Of a stretch of DNA of 64,000 nucleotides, positions 1 through 14,248 are shown one piece after another. The DNA is from Auanema rhodensis (taxonomy: Eukaryota > Nematoda > Chromadorea > Rhabditida > Rhabditidae), in contig OZ059895.1 of NCBI GenBank assembly GCA_964057225.1, positions 17,823,688 to 17,887,687 of the forward strand, given 5' to 3'. How positions within the stretch are numbered: the stretch's first letter is position 1; each line of letters opens with the position of its first letter. Made by a program: the position numbers and the translations under genes. The notes under the pieces are model-generated. The model did no database searches. It saw only the letters and a program-made list of their open reading frames with translations, and was not told where the DNA came from.

Positions 1-3000
1 ATACCGGATTATTCTTGAAAGATATTCCACAGACAGATCTGAATGAAATATACGGTTAGTCATCGATTTCCCAGTATTACCATAAAACGAAATATGATAT
101 CAAATTCGTAATTCGTTGTGTGTCATGGAGTAAGTCGAAGTTATAAGATAGATGGATACTCGTAGGTTTCTCTTGGTTAAAGTCATTTGATCCGTTAATA
201 CATATTGGAGAGTGGTTTCGTTCGCGACTAACAAATTTCATTCATAGCTTTCAAAAGATTATGGACTAATAATATGGAAATCAATTTGAATAGCTTTTGC
301 TCTTATCTCTTTTGCAGAATAATCTTATCACCTATTAGCTTTTGCCTAGAATCTTTTTTTTTCGAGAATTAAGCCGAGATAACGTTTGATTTATTGAGCG
401 GGGGAGAGCTGGAACTTTTTAGGGAAAGTAGAAAAAAAGGTTAAACAAATATAGTTCTTTATTATTACATATTTAGAGCATGTTGCGGAATCGTTTGTCA
501 AGGATGGATCTTTACCAGAGGAAATGCGGGAAGAGCTTATGGAAGTTTTACGTAGAAAGCATGTTCACCAATATGAACAAGTTAGTTTTTTTAATCTTGG
601 TGCTGTGCATTGACATAATATTGTTGCAATCCGAGTTATTTTTAATCTTGTGCTTATATTTCTTAACATTAATTTGAAATGCTGTCAATTAAATATTGAT
701 GATGTAATGATATTTGCTCAGTGATTAAGGGATAATCTCATGTGAAAATGAACATTTGGTTATTTGATTAAAAGAAAGCAAGATTGTTGTCATGTTATAG
801 TATTTGCGTTAGCTCGGGAAGTTATTCTAAGCTTAATGCTCTTTGTTGAACTTGACACGTCATATAACAGAGCAGGCGCTATTTTTGCGGAGGCAGGAGT
901 TTATGTTCATAACTTTGTTAAACAAAGATCAAAAATGATTATACTATCTCAAGAAAAATGATACCAATAAATAAACTCTTGTTTCAGGCCAAGAAAAATG
1001 GTAGTTCTGGCGAAAAGGGAGGATTTTTGTCCACCGTCCGCTCCATATCAGATATAGGAAAATCATTTTCTCATGGTAGAAATCTGGGTAAATTAGATGA
1101 TAAAAAGGAGGCTGCTGGACCTCAGCTTGAGCTCCCTAAGGTTGATTCTATGCCAAAAGAAATGAACAAAGATGGTTCGTCAGCCGACCTCAAGGGTAAT
1201 ACACACTTCTTGAAGAAATTACCACCTGGTGTTGAGGCTAGTAATGTACTTGTTGGAGAGGTAATAATCCTTTTCATTTTTAAAATAACCCGTTTCCTCT
1301 TAGGTCGATTTTCTCACCCATCACATTAGCGCTTTTATTCGTTTGAAGTCTTCAACTGTTCTCGGTGATCTCACTGAAGTTCCTGTTCCAACTAGATTTA
1401 TTTTCTTGCTTCTTGGACCACGTGGCCACGGATCCAACTATCGTGAAATTGGTAGAGCTTTTGCCACTCTTATGGCTGATGAGGCATGCTTATCTAAGTT
1501 AATCCCGGGCTTATACGTGTTTTTCAGATTTTCCATATGGTAGCTTTTAATGCCGGATCTCAAGATGATCTGTTAGCTGGTGTTGATGAGTTTCTTGACC
1601 AAGCTACTGTTCTCCCTCCCGGCGAATGGGATCCAGCTATTCGTATCGAGCCACCAAATTCTATCCCATCTCAGGAGAAGCGAAAGCAGGTTTGAAGGAG
1701 TGTTACTGACAGTTTTCATTGGTTGTGTACTAATATTAGGTCGGACAGGAGCTTTTGCTTAACTTAGAAAATGTAGAAGTAGCTAAGAAAGTTAAGATGG
1801 ATGTTGAGGAGGAAGAAGATGGAGGACATGGCAATGATCCTGCTTTGAAGCGAACTGGAAAGTTTTGTGGTGGTCTTATTCTTGATATAAAGAGAAAGGT
1901 TCTTTCTGTTCTCATCTCATATTTTTCATTTTTTTCCGCTTATAGGCTCCTCATTTTATTTCTGACTTTACTGATGCTTTGAATCTTCAATGCCTTGCTT
2001 CCATTTGTTTCATGTATTTTGCCTTATTAGCTCCTATCGTTACTTTCGGAGGTCTATTGGAAGAGGCTACACATCAACGAATGGCAGCTATGGAAAATAT
2101 ATTCGGAGGTATATTCAGACTTGAATATATAATCTATTCAAAATTGTATCTAGGAGCTATTTGCGGAATATTTTACCATATGTTTTCTGGTCAGCCGTTA
2201 ACCATTGTTGGTTCCACAGGACCTGTGCTTGTCTTTGAGACGATTGTCTTTGATATGTGTCATAGACTAGGACTGAAGTATCTGAGTTTCCGTGTTTGGG
2301 TATGTCGTAATAATCGCTTTCTTTCGAATAACTTTGTTTTCAGGTTCACATATGGACTTCTCTTATAATTTTCCTTATGTGTGTCACTGATGCCAGCGCC
2401 TTAGTCTCATACATAACTCGATTCACTGAAGAATCTTTCGCTACCCTTATTGCTATCATTTTCATCTATGAAGCTATTATGAAGTTGTGGAAAATCAAGG
2501 GACAATTGGATGTCATAAACTACTCTCGTGATATAATGGAAGGCACATGCTTCTGCGAAAATCCAATTGGAGCACGTAAGACTACCAAATTTCATTTTCA
2601 TTAAAATTCAATATATTTTTTAAGCCAAGATGCCATTGGCTAAGGCTTTGGATTACATTAATCATCATAATATATCTGTTTCCCATAATGAAACTTACAT
2701 CGATTATACTACGGTTAGGGACTTATTTTAAGATAATTCTCAATGTTTCTCTTATTTATAGGCTAGTATGGCTGATTGTGGAAGAATTGGTGGACATTAT
2801 GGTGGAGATTCGTGCTTCGTTATGTATGACAAGCTTCTCATGTCTATCCTTTTGGCTGTTGGAACTCTTTTCCTTTCATTTACTCTTAAGGTAAAACATT
2901 ATTCAAATTTTTTCTTTAATTATTTCTATTGCAGGGAATGAGAACTTCTCGTTACTTCCCGGCTCGTGTTCGTCAAGTGTTCTCTGATTTTGCTGTCATG

Positions 3001-4677
3001 ATTGCCATTACTGTTATGTCCTGCATTGATTTAGCTATTGGAATCAATACGCCAAAATTGAATGTTCCATCGTCATTCAGAGTAAGATAACTCTAATAGT
3101 TTCACGTTTTCTAAATTTTTTGCTGTAGCCAACTTGGGATGGAAGAGGATGGCTAATCCCATTCTTCGATGGAAACCCAATCTGGTCAGTTTTCTTGGCT
3201 ATTCTTCCTGCTTTGATTGCTTGCATCCTGATCTTCATGGATCAGCAAATCACAACTGTTATTGTCAATCGCAAGGAAAATAAACTGAAAAAGGTAATAT
3301 AATTAAATTTCAAACTTACAATATTCATATTTTTCTCTTCAGGGATGCGGTTACCATCTTGATCTTCTTATTCTCGCTATCCTTATCATGGTTGTAGGAA
3401 TACTTGGTTTGCCTATATATGTGGCCGCTACAGTTCTTTCTATTAATCATATCAACTCTCTTAAAGTAGAGAGTGAGAGTAAAGCTCCTGGAGAAGTAGC
3501 TCAGTTTATTGGTGTTAGGTAAAATTTCATTTTTGTATTCAATTTTTATTCCAATCTAATTAAAGAGAACAACGTATCACTGGTGTAGTTACATTCCTGT
3601 TTATCGGGCTTTCCGTTTTGATTACCGGAACATTAGGACACATTCCAATGCCCGTTCTCTATGGAGTTTTCTTGTATATGGGTATTTCTGCTCTGGGTGG
3701 AATTCAGCTATTCGACCGAATGCTTCTCTTCTTGATGCCAATGAAGTATGTTATTTTCTTCTAATTTTGTATTATTATTTGTTTTAGATATCAACCCGAT
3801 ACGATATATATCCGTCATGTACCCATTAAGAAGATTCATCTTTTCACTGTGTTCCAAGTTGGATGTTTGGCTGTTTTATGGACTGTTAAATCCATTAAAG
3901 CTACATCAATCTTTTTCCCTGTTATGGTATATCGATTTATATATTATGTACCCATATTAATTGATATGTAATATAGTTGGTCGTTATGGTAGCCGTACGT
4001 AAGTTGATGGAGAAGTTCTTTACTAAGGACGATTTGAAATATCTCGACGATCCAATGCCAGATTTCCATCTTCGCAAGAAGGAAGATTTGAAGAGAAGGC
4101 AGAGCGAGGTTGGAATTGTTTGTCACCAGATATCTGGGTCATAATGAACTGATATAACGATATTGTACTTAGGGTGGAGATGTTGTTGAAATCGAAATGG
4201 AGGAAAATCAAGCAACCATCCATGCCGTCAAGACTGAAGCTCATTTGCACATTCCCATGGCAAGTGGAAATGTAATTAAGATCCCATTGGCTGCTATCCA
4301 GGAACCATCTCACTCTATTAACATGACAAAAGAGGTTTGTTAAAAAGTTGGAATGCAAAGTTAATTCATGTTTAAAATCAGGTTAACAACAGTGGCATGT
4401 GGAAGCATATTACATCTCATGATTCTAAATCATCTCTCAACAGAGATCAACATAAGAAGTGAGTGACCGTGTTGTTCCGATCGCTCTAATTTCCTACGAT
4501 TTCAGCATTCCTACTGAAGCTCCTTTGGAAGCCCCTGAGGAAGACGAAGATGCCATAATGATTAAGGTGATTCGTCCAAGTCCTCATGGATCATCCAATG
4601 AAATGGGCGAGGAACAACCTCTGTTAAAGAGTAACGAACAGAAAGATGATAAAGAAGATCCACAGCCACCTGTTTAA
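1..4677 (+). CDS. SLC4 bicarbonate transporter, NBC/NDCBE type (abts-1-like), 5' partial
   Basis: Plasma-membrane bicarbonate carrier used in intracellular pH and chloride control. About 1012 residues are visible; the 5' end lies outside the window. Exons I can join in frame: 1-54, 477-580, 988-1260, 1304-1483, 1528-1689, 1740-1898, 1946-2108, 2154-2299, 2344-2575, 2625-2713, 2762-2890, 2935-3081, 3129-3293, 3343-3518, 3566-3745, 3788-3926, 3977-4108, 4173-4334, 4382-4458, 4506-4677. The cytosolic part has [30 protein letters not shown] and [15 protein letters not shown]. The membrane part has [35 protein letters not shown] and [16 protein letters not shown], and there is a sequon-bearing loop (NISV, NETY). 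These read as the Na-coupled branch rather than AE1-3 exchangers. The tail is acidic (EEDED, EDPQPPV). The intron after 1483 starts with GC. Family certain; orthology to abts-1 inferred. Confidence 0.93.
1484..1527 (+). other. GC-AG intron in the SLC4 gene
   Basis: The 44-bp intron starts gcatgc and ends ttttcag. Joining GAG at 1481-1483 to ATT at 1528 gives MADE-IFHMVAF, matching the family pattern (MSDE-IFHDVAY). The only nearby GT, at 1498, would throw the next exon out of frame. Confidence 0.75.
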
Positions 4678-5397
4678 ATTGGGATTTTCGTTTTTCTCAA
4701 TCTGTTAACTTAGGGTTTTCTGTTTCCATCTTTCTGACCAATATTTGGTTGTGTTACCTCTTTCTTTTGTTGTTTCATCCAAACATAGTTACCGTACAGC
4801 TAAAACGGATTTATTTTTCAACGTTTTCGTTTTTTTCTAACAGTTTACTAATGCAATAACTAGAACTAACTATGAAGTTTTTATTTATCTATCTGAGATT
4901 GTAGAATTCTTAATCTTCTTACTACAAGATTGTATTTTTTTCTTTTCTTTTTTTTCAACTTTGTTTCTCTCCTAAACCTGTCTCTCTATCGCCATGTGTT
5001 TCTCTACATTTTCTCTTTTCCCCCCTTCTTCTCTTTCTCTCACTCTTTCTATCTCTTTCCTCACATCCAATGAGTACTAGACATAGGGGTTAATAAGCTC
5101 ATTTTCTAAAACCGTTTATCAATTGTCGATTTGCTACATATAGCTTTAACATAGTTTACCTCTATTTTTAAAAATATAATATAGAATAGGTTCTTTTATA
5201 GTTTTATGTCGTTGTTCATTTAATTCTACAGCATCATTTTCCCCTCCCCTTTATTACAAAAATGTCAAACGTCATCAGCTATGTTTAAGACTAAAAGCAT
5301 GGCTTGTAGAGGACATTAACCAATCAAGCGTAATTTGTTATGGTATGTTTGTACTTTATTATTATTATATACATCTTTATTGTTGTACTGAAAGTGG

Positions 5398-5403
5398 AAT
5401 AAA
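5398..5403 (+). promoter_or_regulatory. Candidate poly(A) signal of the SLC4 gene
   Basis: AATAAA, 721 bp after the stop codon. It would give a 3' UTR of roughly 0.7 kb; not proven to be the one used. Confidence 0.4.
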
Positions 5404-7132
5404 ATATTTTTATTTGTTAGTTTAATTGTTTTTTCTTAAGAAATGTCATATATTCGAAGCTTCGAAAGATGCTAATGACACATCTTTCTCTAAATTCTTT
5501 TGCCTCATCACGACTTCAAAAATTACTTGAACTTTCAATTTCCCTGATTAGATTTTGGCTTCATTATTAAATTTTCTTCTTGAGCACAAGCCGTCCATCT
5601 GAATACAAGCCTAAATTGCACAAAGTAGCCCATGACTCGAGTGAATGACCATACTTTATATCTTTTTTATTCTATAACTTAGTTCTCTTGGGATAAATAT
5701 ATCGAAGAAATGTCGGCTACTTCACAGCCTTAGGGGGCCGACTTGTTTCAAGGGGATTGCCAAGTGAAATATATCGATGAAGACATACCTTCACCTCAAA
5801 GCTCGTAATAGAATACATATGAGCGAAAATGGATTAAAGATAGTTAGGATGTTCTCAAATTGCCATCATCCATTTCTCTAACTTTCATTCAAGCTCATGC
5901 CTTCCTCCTATTTATTGGCACTTGTTCTCCTATTCTCTATCTTTCTCTTTAACTCCCCCTCATTCTTCAAGCGATTTTCCTTTTACCTCATCTCTTTTAC
6001 TAGGGCATCATCTTATGCTTAATCCTTAACCCTCTATTACTATCTCTAATTCTCTTCGATCTCTCTTCATCTTCTCATCGTTCTTTTCATCTATCTCTTT
6101 CATCCCCCCTCTCTCTCTCTCTATGTTTCTCTTCCCTCTTGCTCTCCATACTAGGTTTCCTTTTTATGTATGGGTGTGTGTGCCTGTGTTTGTGCAAGTG
6201 GGAAGCCGAATCGAAAATCAATGTTGCTGCCGGCTATCCTCCCGAGCAAGCCCTACTGACATTCTTTTTTACTTTCTTGTTATTGAGCTATTGTTCATTA
6301 ACTTATGTTTAATTATATATTTATATAGAGTATTCTTACGAAATATTTTACTTTCTTTTCCATGTTGTTATCCCATTGCATTATACAAGTAACCTCATGT
6401 ATAGTTCAGGTATTACCTTAAAGAAAAACACAGCAAAAACGAAGCTCGCAGAAATATTTTCTATGAACTTATTCAAAACTTGACACAATTGATATTATTT
6501 TCTACTTATATTTTTTCCTTTTTCTAACAATCATACGTACAAAATAGAAAATGATATTTTCTTTTTTCCTCAACATCCAGTGCTCTCTATATTCTTTCCT
6601 CTCTATCTTTTTCTAAATTCCGTTTTTCACTTTTAGCCAAAATAATAATGAAATGTATTTATAGAATAACTACAAAAAAAAAAGAATGAAATTAGCCACG
6701 TAGACCTCATGGCGTGAAGTTAATGTAAAATTGAAAAATCATAAATTTCAAGCGGGCTCATGAATGAATTATATTCTTTTTCTAATTAAAAAATCATCTT
6801 CTCTATTTTTTTAGCTCGAACAACAGTGAAACATTCGGCTGTTTCACTCTAAAGTCTCATTATTACCCGAATATCATTATAAATTCTATTACTTATGTGT
6901 GATCATAATATGAAAATCTGAAGAAAGTAAATTGAAACTATATTAATTTTAATTTTTTCAAAGAGGATTACTCAAGTCTATTATTATATTTCATATCTCT
7001 TTTTCTTTTTCTTTTGTCTCAAAATCCTTATTTTTTCATACCAAACAAGAAATATAATTAGATGATCACAAAGGATAAAAAAAATGTATTTGCTCATTTT
7101 AAAAATCAACAAAAATATTCTTCACCTTATTG

Positions 7133-7160
7133 ATCTCTCTCTCCCTCTTTCTCTCTCTAA

Positions 7161-7207
<47 letters not shown>

Positions 7208-7221
7208 TCTCTCTCTTTTTC
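7133..7221. repeat. (CT)n microsatellite
   Basis: An almost pure CT run from 7164 to 7204, flanked by imperfect CT sequence. Confidence 0.95.
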
Positions 7222-8217
7222 GTCTAGTATGTAAGTCCTAGTTCATATCATTTTTTGTGCTCATGTCACTTTTTCACAGCTACCAGAACTTGTTGTCATG
7301 CAGTATTTGGCACTGCAATCTGCACCAAGTTTTCAGCTTAGTTGTCTAAGAATGAAAAACGAATTTCATATATACTCTCTTTCGTTTTGTTCTTCACTTC
7401 TCTTTTTGCACATATTGTATTCTTTAACCGGAAGATTTGACTAGCAATGTTACAATTTGATTGTGACCAGATAGTTTGGTGTTATCCCTATGCTTTTTCC
7501 TTGTTAGATATACAACGTCATCACTGTGCTGCTCCTTCTTTTCATTTTGCTTTAGTTACTGCTGCTTTTTCGCCTTTTTCTATGTCCTTCTTCACCACCC
7601 TTCTCATCGTATTTTCTGACATGCACGATGTTGTTGCATCTATGAAAGCATGTATTTTTTTTTAAAACTTCATCCATACAGCATTTGGACAGATATCAGA
7701 ACATATTTTTGTGAATATTTCCCAATTTCTCACTAGTTTTCCTTACACAACAAGTGTAAATATGAGAAATAGATGTATTTATGAGCATGATATCAATAGT
7801 CATATCTCATATTTTTCATTATAAATATATGTTAATACACAGAATATTCATTTATATCGAATGTGTATTATGAGAGTTATCTGTCAACTAGGAGCCTCAT
7901 ATAAAGCATAAGCTTCATCTCATGAACTTCATGATACGTTAAATGTGATAGCTGACACTTGCTTTTAACTTGAATTTTCATAATGAAACATAAATCAGCT
8001 TAACAATAAGAATATTTATTTTCGTTTTCATCATCCATTCTATTTAGTTATTTTCAAATTCTCTTCAAATACTTTTATTTTATTTTCTTCACAGTTAAAC
8101 TTCCGTTCTAATTCTCAATTAGGCTTTGTTCTTTTGCCTTTTCTTTCTCCTCTCAAGATATCAACATTTCAATTTTTAAATCTTCGATTTGTTTGTCTAA
8201 TTCAAAGAAAATTTAAA

Positions 8218-8219
8218 GT

Positions 8220-8249
<30 letters not shown>
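8218..8249. repeat. (AT)n microsatellite
   Basis: About 15 uninterrupted AT dinucleotides. Confidence 0.95.
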
Positions 8250-8250
<1 letters not shown>

Positions 8251-8482
8251 TATCTTTCCAAATATAAATACTTACATTTACATATGTATATGAAATCTCT
8301 TCCTATATCCCTCTCTCTTTCTCTACTTAAAATCTCAGATGAATGAGCAATACACAGGCACACGCTGTAGTACTTCCTGTATACCTCAGCTAACTTTCAT
8401 ACATTTATGAACGTAAATAAGGAACTGGATACTTCGGATTTGCTACTTCTGTACCCCTTTTCTCTCTATCCTTTCTCGACGC

Positions 8483-8513
8483 CTCTCTTTCTCTCTCTCT
8501 CTCTCTCTCTCCC
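8483..8513. repeat. (CT)n microsatellite
   Basis: Short CT run inside a longer pyrimidine-rich stretch. Confidence 0.9.
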
Positions 8514-9147
8514 TGTGTCTATCTCTCTATCTTCTCTCACATATAAATACATCCACACAAGTACACTTCTTCTTTCTATCTATGGACAGCGAGTGAAATA
8601 GTCTACTCGAAGCACATTCATGTCTTCACCTCACTGCTTTTCACTCGTTATCCGGTCTCTTACCCTTCAATCTCTCTAAATCTCTTCATTATTATTTTCT
8701 TTTTTCTTTTCTCTCTGTGTCTTTCTCTCCGACTCCCTCTTTCTGCAAACTGCTTATATTGTCTCTGGAGCAATAGCTGACAACAAGAAATGTGTTCTGT
8801 GTTTTTTGTGTTTCTTCTATTCCATATTTACTATATAGTATGTCGTAGTTAAGTCTTTCTAGTCAATCCATAAGTTATGTCTGTTTTTTCTCGTCTTAAT
8901 AGCATTTTCCACTTTAGACCATTATTTGCTTTCATATTCTTTCTTTCATTACTTCCCTTCTCATTAACAAAACAGGAGAGGGTATTATAAATTTCCGTTC
9001 TTTTATAGTAATATATACTATACATCCATCAATCCGAACTCATATGCATGCGTGTGTATGTTCAAAAACTTAGTCAAGTTAATGACAAATATAATATAAA
9101 AGCTTGGATTCCCCTCTATCATTTTGTTTTCATTATATATATGGCGG

Positions 9148-9149
<2 letters not shown>

Positions 9150-9200
<51 letters not shown>

Positions 9201-9224
9201 TTCTCTCTTTCGCTCTCTCTGTTT
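9150..9224. repeat. (CT)n microsatellite
   Basis: Imperfect CT tract interrupted by TTT and CGC triplets. Confidence 0.93.
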
Positions 9225-11472
9225 CCTTCACCACTCCCCCCTTCTTTCTCCTCTCTCCTTCCTTAAATATCCTTCCCCTTTCTATCTACTTATACGAAAT
9301 ATGACTGACATTTAGCTAGTCATTAGAAGAATTATAATCCTCAGCTACGTAACTGAGCCAAGAGTCGCTATGTGAAATTCTCACCATTTTTGGACGGCTT
9401 ACTTCCCCTTCTCATCCAGTCGACTGCTTCATTCTCCATCTCACATCCATCTATTTGTAATTTAACCATAAGGCTATAGATAAATGAAATTAAATTATGA
9501 AAAACTTGAAATGGCTAACAGCTTAATGCATGTCCTTTTCGTATCTCATTCTCCTCATTTGCCCCTGTCTCTTTTCGTTTGTTTCGAGTTGCGCTTTCAT
9601 GCGTTTGCAGCTCCACCCCCTATAAGCAACTTTCAACATCCTCTATCTGAACTTTACGGAAGACACATGAAGCATTGAAAGCTGTTGTGATGCATGCTTC
9701 ATCTCAATTTTTTAATTGCTCTTTTCTAAATTTTAATTAAACTCATTTACATTTATAAATTAACAACACAACCATTATTTACCATATTTAAACATAAATT
9801 ATGTGTTTTCGTTCTGCTTACTATGCTGTTTATAATTTCTTTTTCACATCAGAACAGTTTGCAATTTTTCTTCTTCATCATACTCTTATTCTTTCTTTTT
9901 TTATCCTCAAAAACAAGATTAATGGATCAGCCTTCGGTACTAAAACGTTTAAAAATCCACAGCCACCCCCTTCTTTATCTTCATAACTGGTGAAACAGCT
10001 ATCCAGCTATCCAGCTTTTCAATTTTTGTTTAGATTAAACTTGGCTTGTTTGTTATTGTACTCTTTCGGTTCACAGATGTCGTTTTTACTATAAAGAGCA
10101 GAACATTGACGTTTGGAATTTATTTAAACTTACAGATCCGTAGTAAGTATGAGAGATAGTAGAAAGATTAGAGAGAGATTGAGAGGTGGAAAACGATTTT
10201 AAGCTCCTTGACGATGTGTTACTGCATATTCACCAACATATCAAGCTGTACTTTAAGGTTTTAGTCAAATGATTGCCTATTTGCCAGATATGTATGCACA
10301 TAACATGCCTTCATTGAATTAAATATGGCTGTGCAGCTTTCTGTTCAAATCTAGTCAAACTCATCTTTCATCTTCCATTTCCTGTTCATCCTTTATGTGC
10401 TTGTCTTCTCATGATCCTGCACTTTTTTTTGATCCTCACGTTTCAGCTTCATAATCATTTATAACAAACCATTAGATTTATACAACATCATCCCAGCTTC
10501 TATCCTGAAAGAGAATTTCTATCGTTTTTCTCTCTTCCATCTCCTGCTCTATATAGTTCTCTCTTTCTTGTTCCAAGTGCATGTTTGCCGTATTGCACTA
10601 TCCTATGACTCAGGTATCTTCTGAAATATAGAAGCAGCTGGAACAAAACTTAAGCTGAGCCATTATTCATTTGTATATTTCACATCAAATTAATCAATCA
10701 TTCATTTAAGGAATTATAATTAGTAAAGTAAAAGAGTTTATTATTCATCTAAACTATTCTTGTTCATCTTACTTTCATCATTGTATCTTGATTGACTTCT
10801 GAATGATTTGAGTCTTACAGATTATCAGAAAGCTTACTCTCTGTCTCTTTCACTTTTTGGGAATACCTTCTCTATATATCAATCTCATTCATTGCTGACG
10901 TACGAGCAAATTTTTTGTTTAATCTTCTATAGAGAATGTGAAAGTTGATTATTTCTTTTGTTGTGTTCTAAATATGTCGATTGGCTTTGAATAACTTCTA
11001 AAGTTTCCTAACATATTCTGATTAATACTCAGAAAATGGAATAATATGTGTATGGCTTCTTCTCAAGTTCTTCATCTCTTTCACTGATTGAACCTTTCAA
11101 CGAAGCTTTTTCTAGCTTTTGCTGTTAGCTGGGGAAGCCTCGTATTCAACTTTCCATAAAATTGATTCAAAATGCTGTTTTTTTTTGTGAACAAAACTAC
11201 TTTATTAGTTCTTAATGTGTGTAGTTTGAGCATAGTTCTATGCTACTACTTTTTCTGTCTATAGCTGTCTCCCTATATCCGTTTCCCTATATCCGTCTCT
11301 CTATATCTTTCTCTCTATATATTTGTATGCAAATATGAGGTCACATATGAGATGGAGGATGAAAACAAAAACGAGGTTTTATGAAGATCTCTATGTTATG
11401 AGCTATGCTTATTCATTTAAGAAATAGTAATATATGTATTTCAAATTGTTGCCCATGGTCGTTTCAAAGATA

Positions 11473-11475
<3 letters not shown>

Positions 11476-11521
<46 letters not shown>

Positions 11522-11530
11522 AGAGAGAGA
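11476..11530. repeat. (GA)n microsatellite
   Basis: A GA tract, the only long purine run on the + strand in this 9.6-kb region. Confidence 0.95.
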
Positions 11531-12822
11531 AAAGTTATTATATTTTCTAAATCTCTTGTGCCTTCTTTGCTTGATTGATAATTCATGAAGATGACCGATA
11601 TATTGACAACAGGAAGAATATTTATTTTAAAGAAAACTGCGCTCTCATTTTCATTTAAAAAAAAGAGAAAAAGAAAATATAAACTAGCAAACTTGTGTCT
11701 GGAGTCTTTAAGCACTTATTACTAGCACAATACTTCATCACATACACATACACATAACCCCATATATATTCTCTTTTTCTCTCTTTCAGCTTTTCAACTT
11801 GTACATATGTACATATGTATCTCAGATACAGATAGATACATCAACAATAACTTTTATATATACTATATATATAGAAGAAATTGTTTTAAAATATGCGTAT
11901 ATGCTCTCTAAATGTGCATAATATTTGGTAGAAAAACACATTAAATCCCTAAATCCTTTCAATTTGGTCTATTCTACATGTCTCGATACCTCTGTTCTTT
12001 TTTCTATTAAAATTTTTTTTGCATCATTTGTTTGTATTCATCTCATTCTTACTTGCGTCTTCTGAGTCGTTGTCTACGTGCCATCTACTGGAACTGCCCC
12101 TCCAATGCTGCTTGCCTCCTCCCCTTCTCATCGCAACCTGCTCTTTTCCTTCTAGGCATGTTCGTTCGCAAGCTGCAGCCACCACAACATCAGCAGCACG
12201 TCTTCATAGAAGAAGAGAGAGAAAAAAGGAGGGAGAGAAAGAGGGAAAGAGAGAGTGTATGCAGCTCCTTTCACGCAGTCTTTGTTGTCATCATTGACGA
12301 CAACGATCTTTTTCTCAATCACACTCACAAGATCTTACTTCATCGCCATCATTATCTTCTTTACTCTTTTTGAAGCTTTTTTTTACACAAACACAATCCC
12401 AAAAATGGATTCAACTCATTAGCTAGATGGTTTAAAAGTGAGAAGAGGCTACAAAATCCTCTCTGCATTCTTTGTTTTTGAAATTATTTGCTTCTAAAAA
12501 TCTCGGCATATTTGCTGTTGAAGCTATTTCGATGTTAAACTATTATATATATAAGTAGCCATGGTAGCATTACCTTATTTCTACACGCTACGGTTGTCAT
12601 GTCAACCTCTTTAATTCAATTTATCAAATTGAATTCTTCTTCGTTTTCAATCAATCATCTTACCATAATTTACGCTTTATTTTATAATAATTTCAATCTA
12701 ATAGTTAGTAGCTTTTTGTCTGATTCTTCTCAAAACAATATATTATTCTTTTGAAGAAGATGAAAACTGTCTTTTACTATATGCAATGAATATCATTCTT
12801 TTCAGATTGTATTAAGCTGAAG

Positions 12823-13065
12823 CTAATGCTTAACAAACATATATGTAGCTCCGCTTAGCTTCAGATCATGTAAAAGAATGCTTTCTTCTGCCCAGAATTG
12901 CAAAGCAGGCTTCTGCAAAGTTAGCTCAAAAAAAACTTTGAGCACATTGTTAAAACAAGGCCATCCATTAACATTCACTTGAAAGCCTTCCAAAACTGAT
13001 GTCAAGATTTTGAGCCGATTTTTTCCGTTCTCCGAACCATTCATGCTGATTTCGCCGTTCCACAT
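12823..13065 (-). CDS. Candidate orphan ORF, 80 residues
   Basis: An uninterrupted frame starting at an ATG at 13065, of mixed amino-acid composition (MWNGEISMNGSENGKNRLK at the start, ending TYMFVKH). It is open back to a stop just before 13098. The local sequence is less AT-rich than its surroundings and not low-complexity, unlike the other frames in this gap. I recognise no family and see no signal peptide or clear splice partners. It may be a chance frame or an exon of an unrecognised gene. Confidence 0.2.
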   Translation of the reverse strand: MWNGEISMNGSENGKNRLKILTSVLEGFQVNVNGWPCFNNVLKVFFELTLQKPALQFWAEESILLHDLKLSGATYMFVKH

Positions 13066-14248
13066 TTCATCAAGATACAGCAGTTCAAGATATTTCAACC
13101 AATTTCAATATTGAAAAGCAAACCTCATATAGCTGCTGAAATATATACTTACATAGCTTCTACTTTCTTTTCCTCTTCTTTTTTATTCACCATTTTCAGC
13201 TGATCTGCTTTCAATTTAAATACTAAAAATAAAAATGATGTCATGTCTACAACTGTTGCATAACCTGAGTTTTGAAAAAAAAATGCATTAATTCGATTTA
13301 GACTCGTTGACTTCATGTCATTGGTACTTGGTGTATTGCCGTTTTTTGGTTGCTTTATTCAATGAAATTTTGAAATTATCTTACAATCTTTCTATGTCTT
13401 CTCGTTGTCTGCCCTTTTTTCTATTTTTTCTTTTGTCTCTTGTCATTCTCCCATTCTTTCTCTCTCTTCTTTTGAACCTTCCCTCTTTGATCACTTTGTG
13501 GTACGTAGAGATGTCTGAAAAACACTACTCAATTCTAATTTTCCAACTGATTGTTGGCCATTTGGTGTTGCCACTGAATACCACTGCTATTACTGCTCCG
13601 CTTCCTTAACTGACCATTAACCGAGTATAGCTTAAACGCAGAAGAAGAAAAAAAAACCTCGAAAACTCCATTTCCCTGCTGTCAATCACTCTCTTTGATT
13701 TCATTGTTTCATCATATTCAAGCGCTGAGCTGCAGTGCTACTTCCTTTCTTTGTTGCTGTGTGTGTCCATTCTCTTTTTCCCATTTTCTTTTTTCTCCCG
13801 CCTTTCGGCACTCGTATTAAATTCCGCCTGCCTAACCTTTACGCTTTTGGATTATCTAGCCTATTCTGGCAGCAGCGTGCTCATGCCGTCTTCTCGTTGT
13901 TCCTTCTCTGCATCTTCATCATCTGGTCCTTCTTCTTCATCTCATTCTCCATCTCCATCTTCATCTTTGGCCATTCTTCGCCTATCCATTTACAACGTAT
14001 TTTCATCATCATCCTCAACTTCTTGTATTTCTTTTTAAAGATGATCATTTCGTCAAGTTCACATCGTTCTATGTACTTTATGAAGACAAAAGCTTCCGCT
14101 CACAGTGTTTTTCTGCTCATTTTCTTTTAAAAGATATTTACATCTAAATATTTTATTTCAATGTATATATTCTGAATTTCTTCAGTTTTTCGCTCACATC
14201 CACTTCTTATACTTTAGAAACTCTCTTCTATCTTACTTCAACTTATCT

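Noticed and set aside
12019..14130. Several + strand frames of 90-131 residues upstream of the carbonic-anhydrase-like gene
   Set aside because: Ser/Phe/Leu-rich translations of pyrimidine-rich DNA without splice-supported continuation or recognisable domains.
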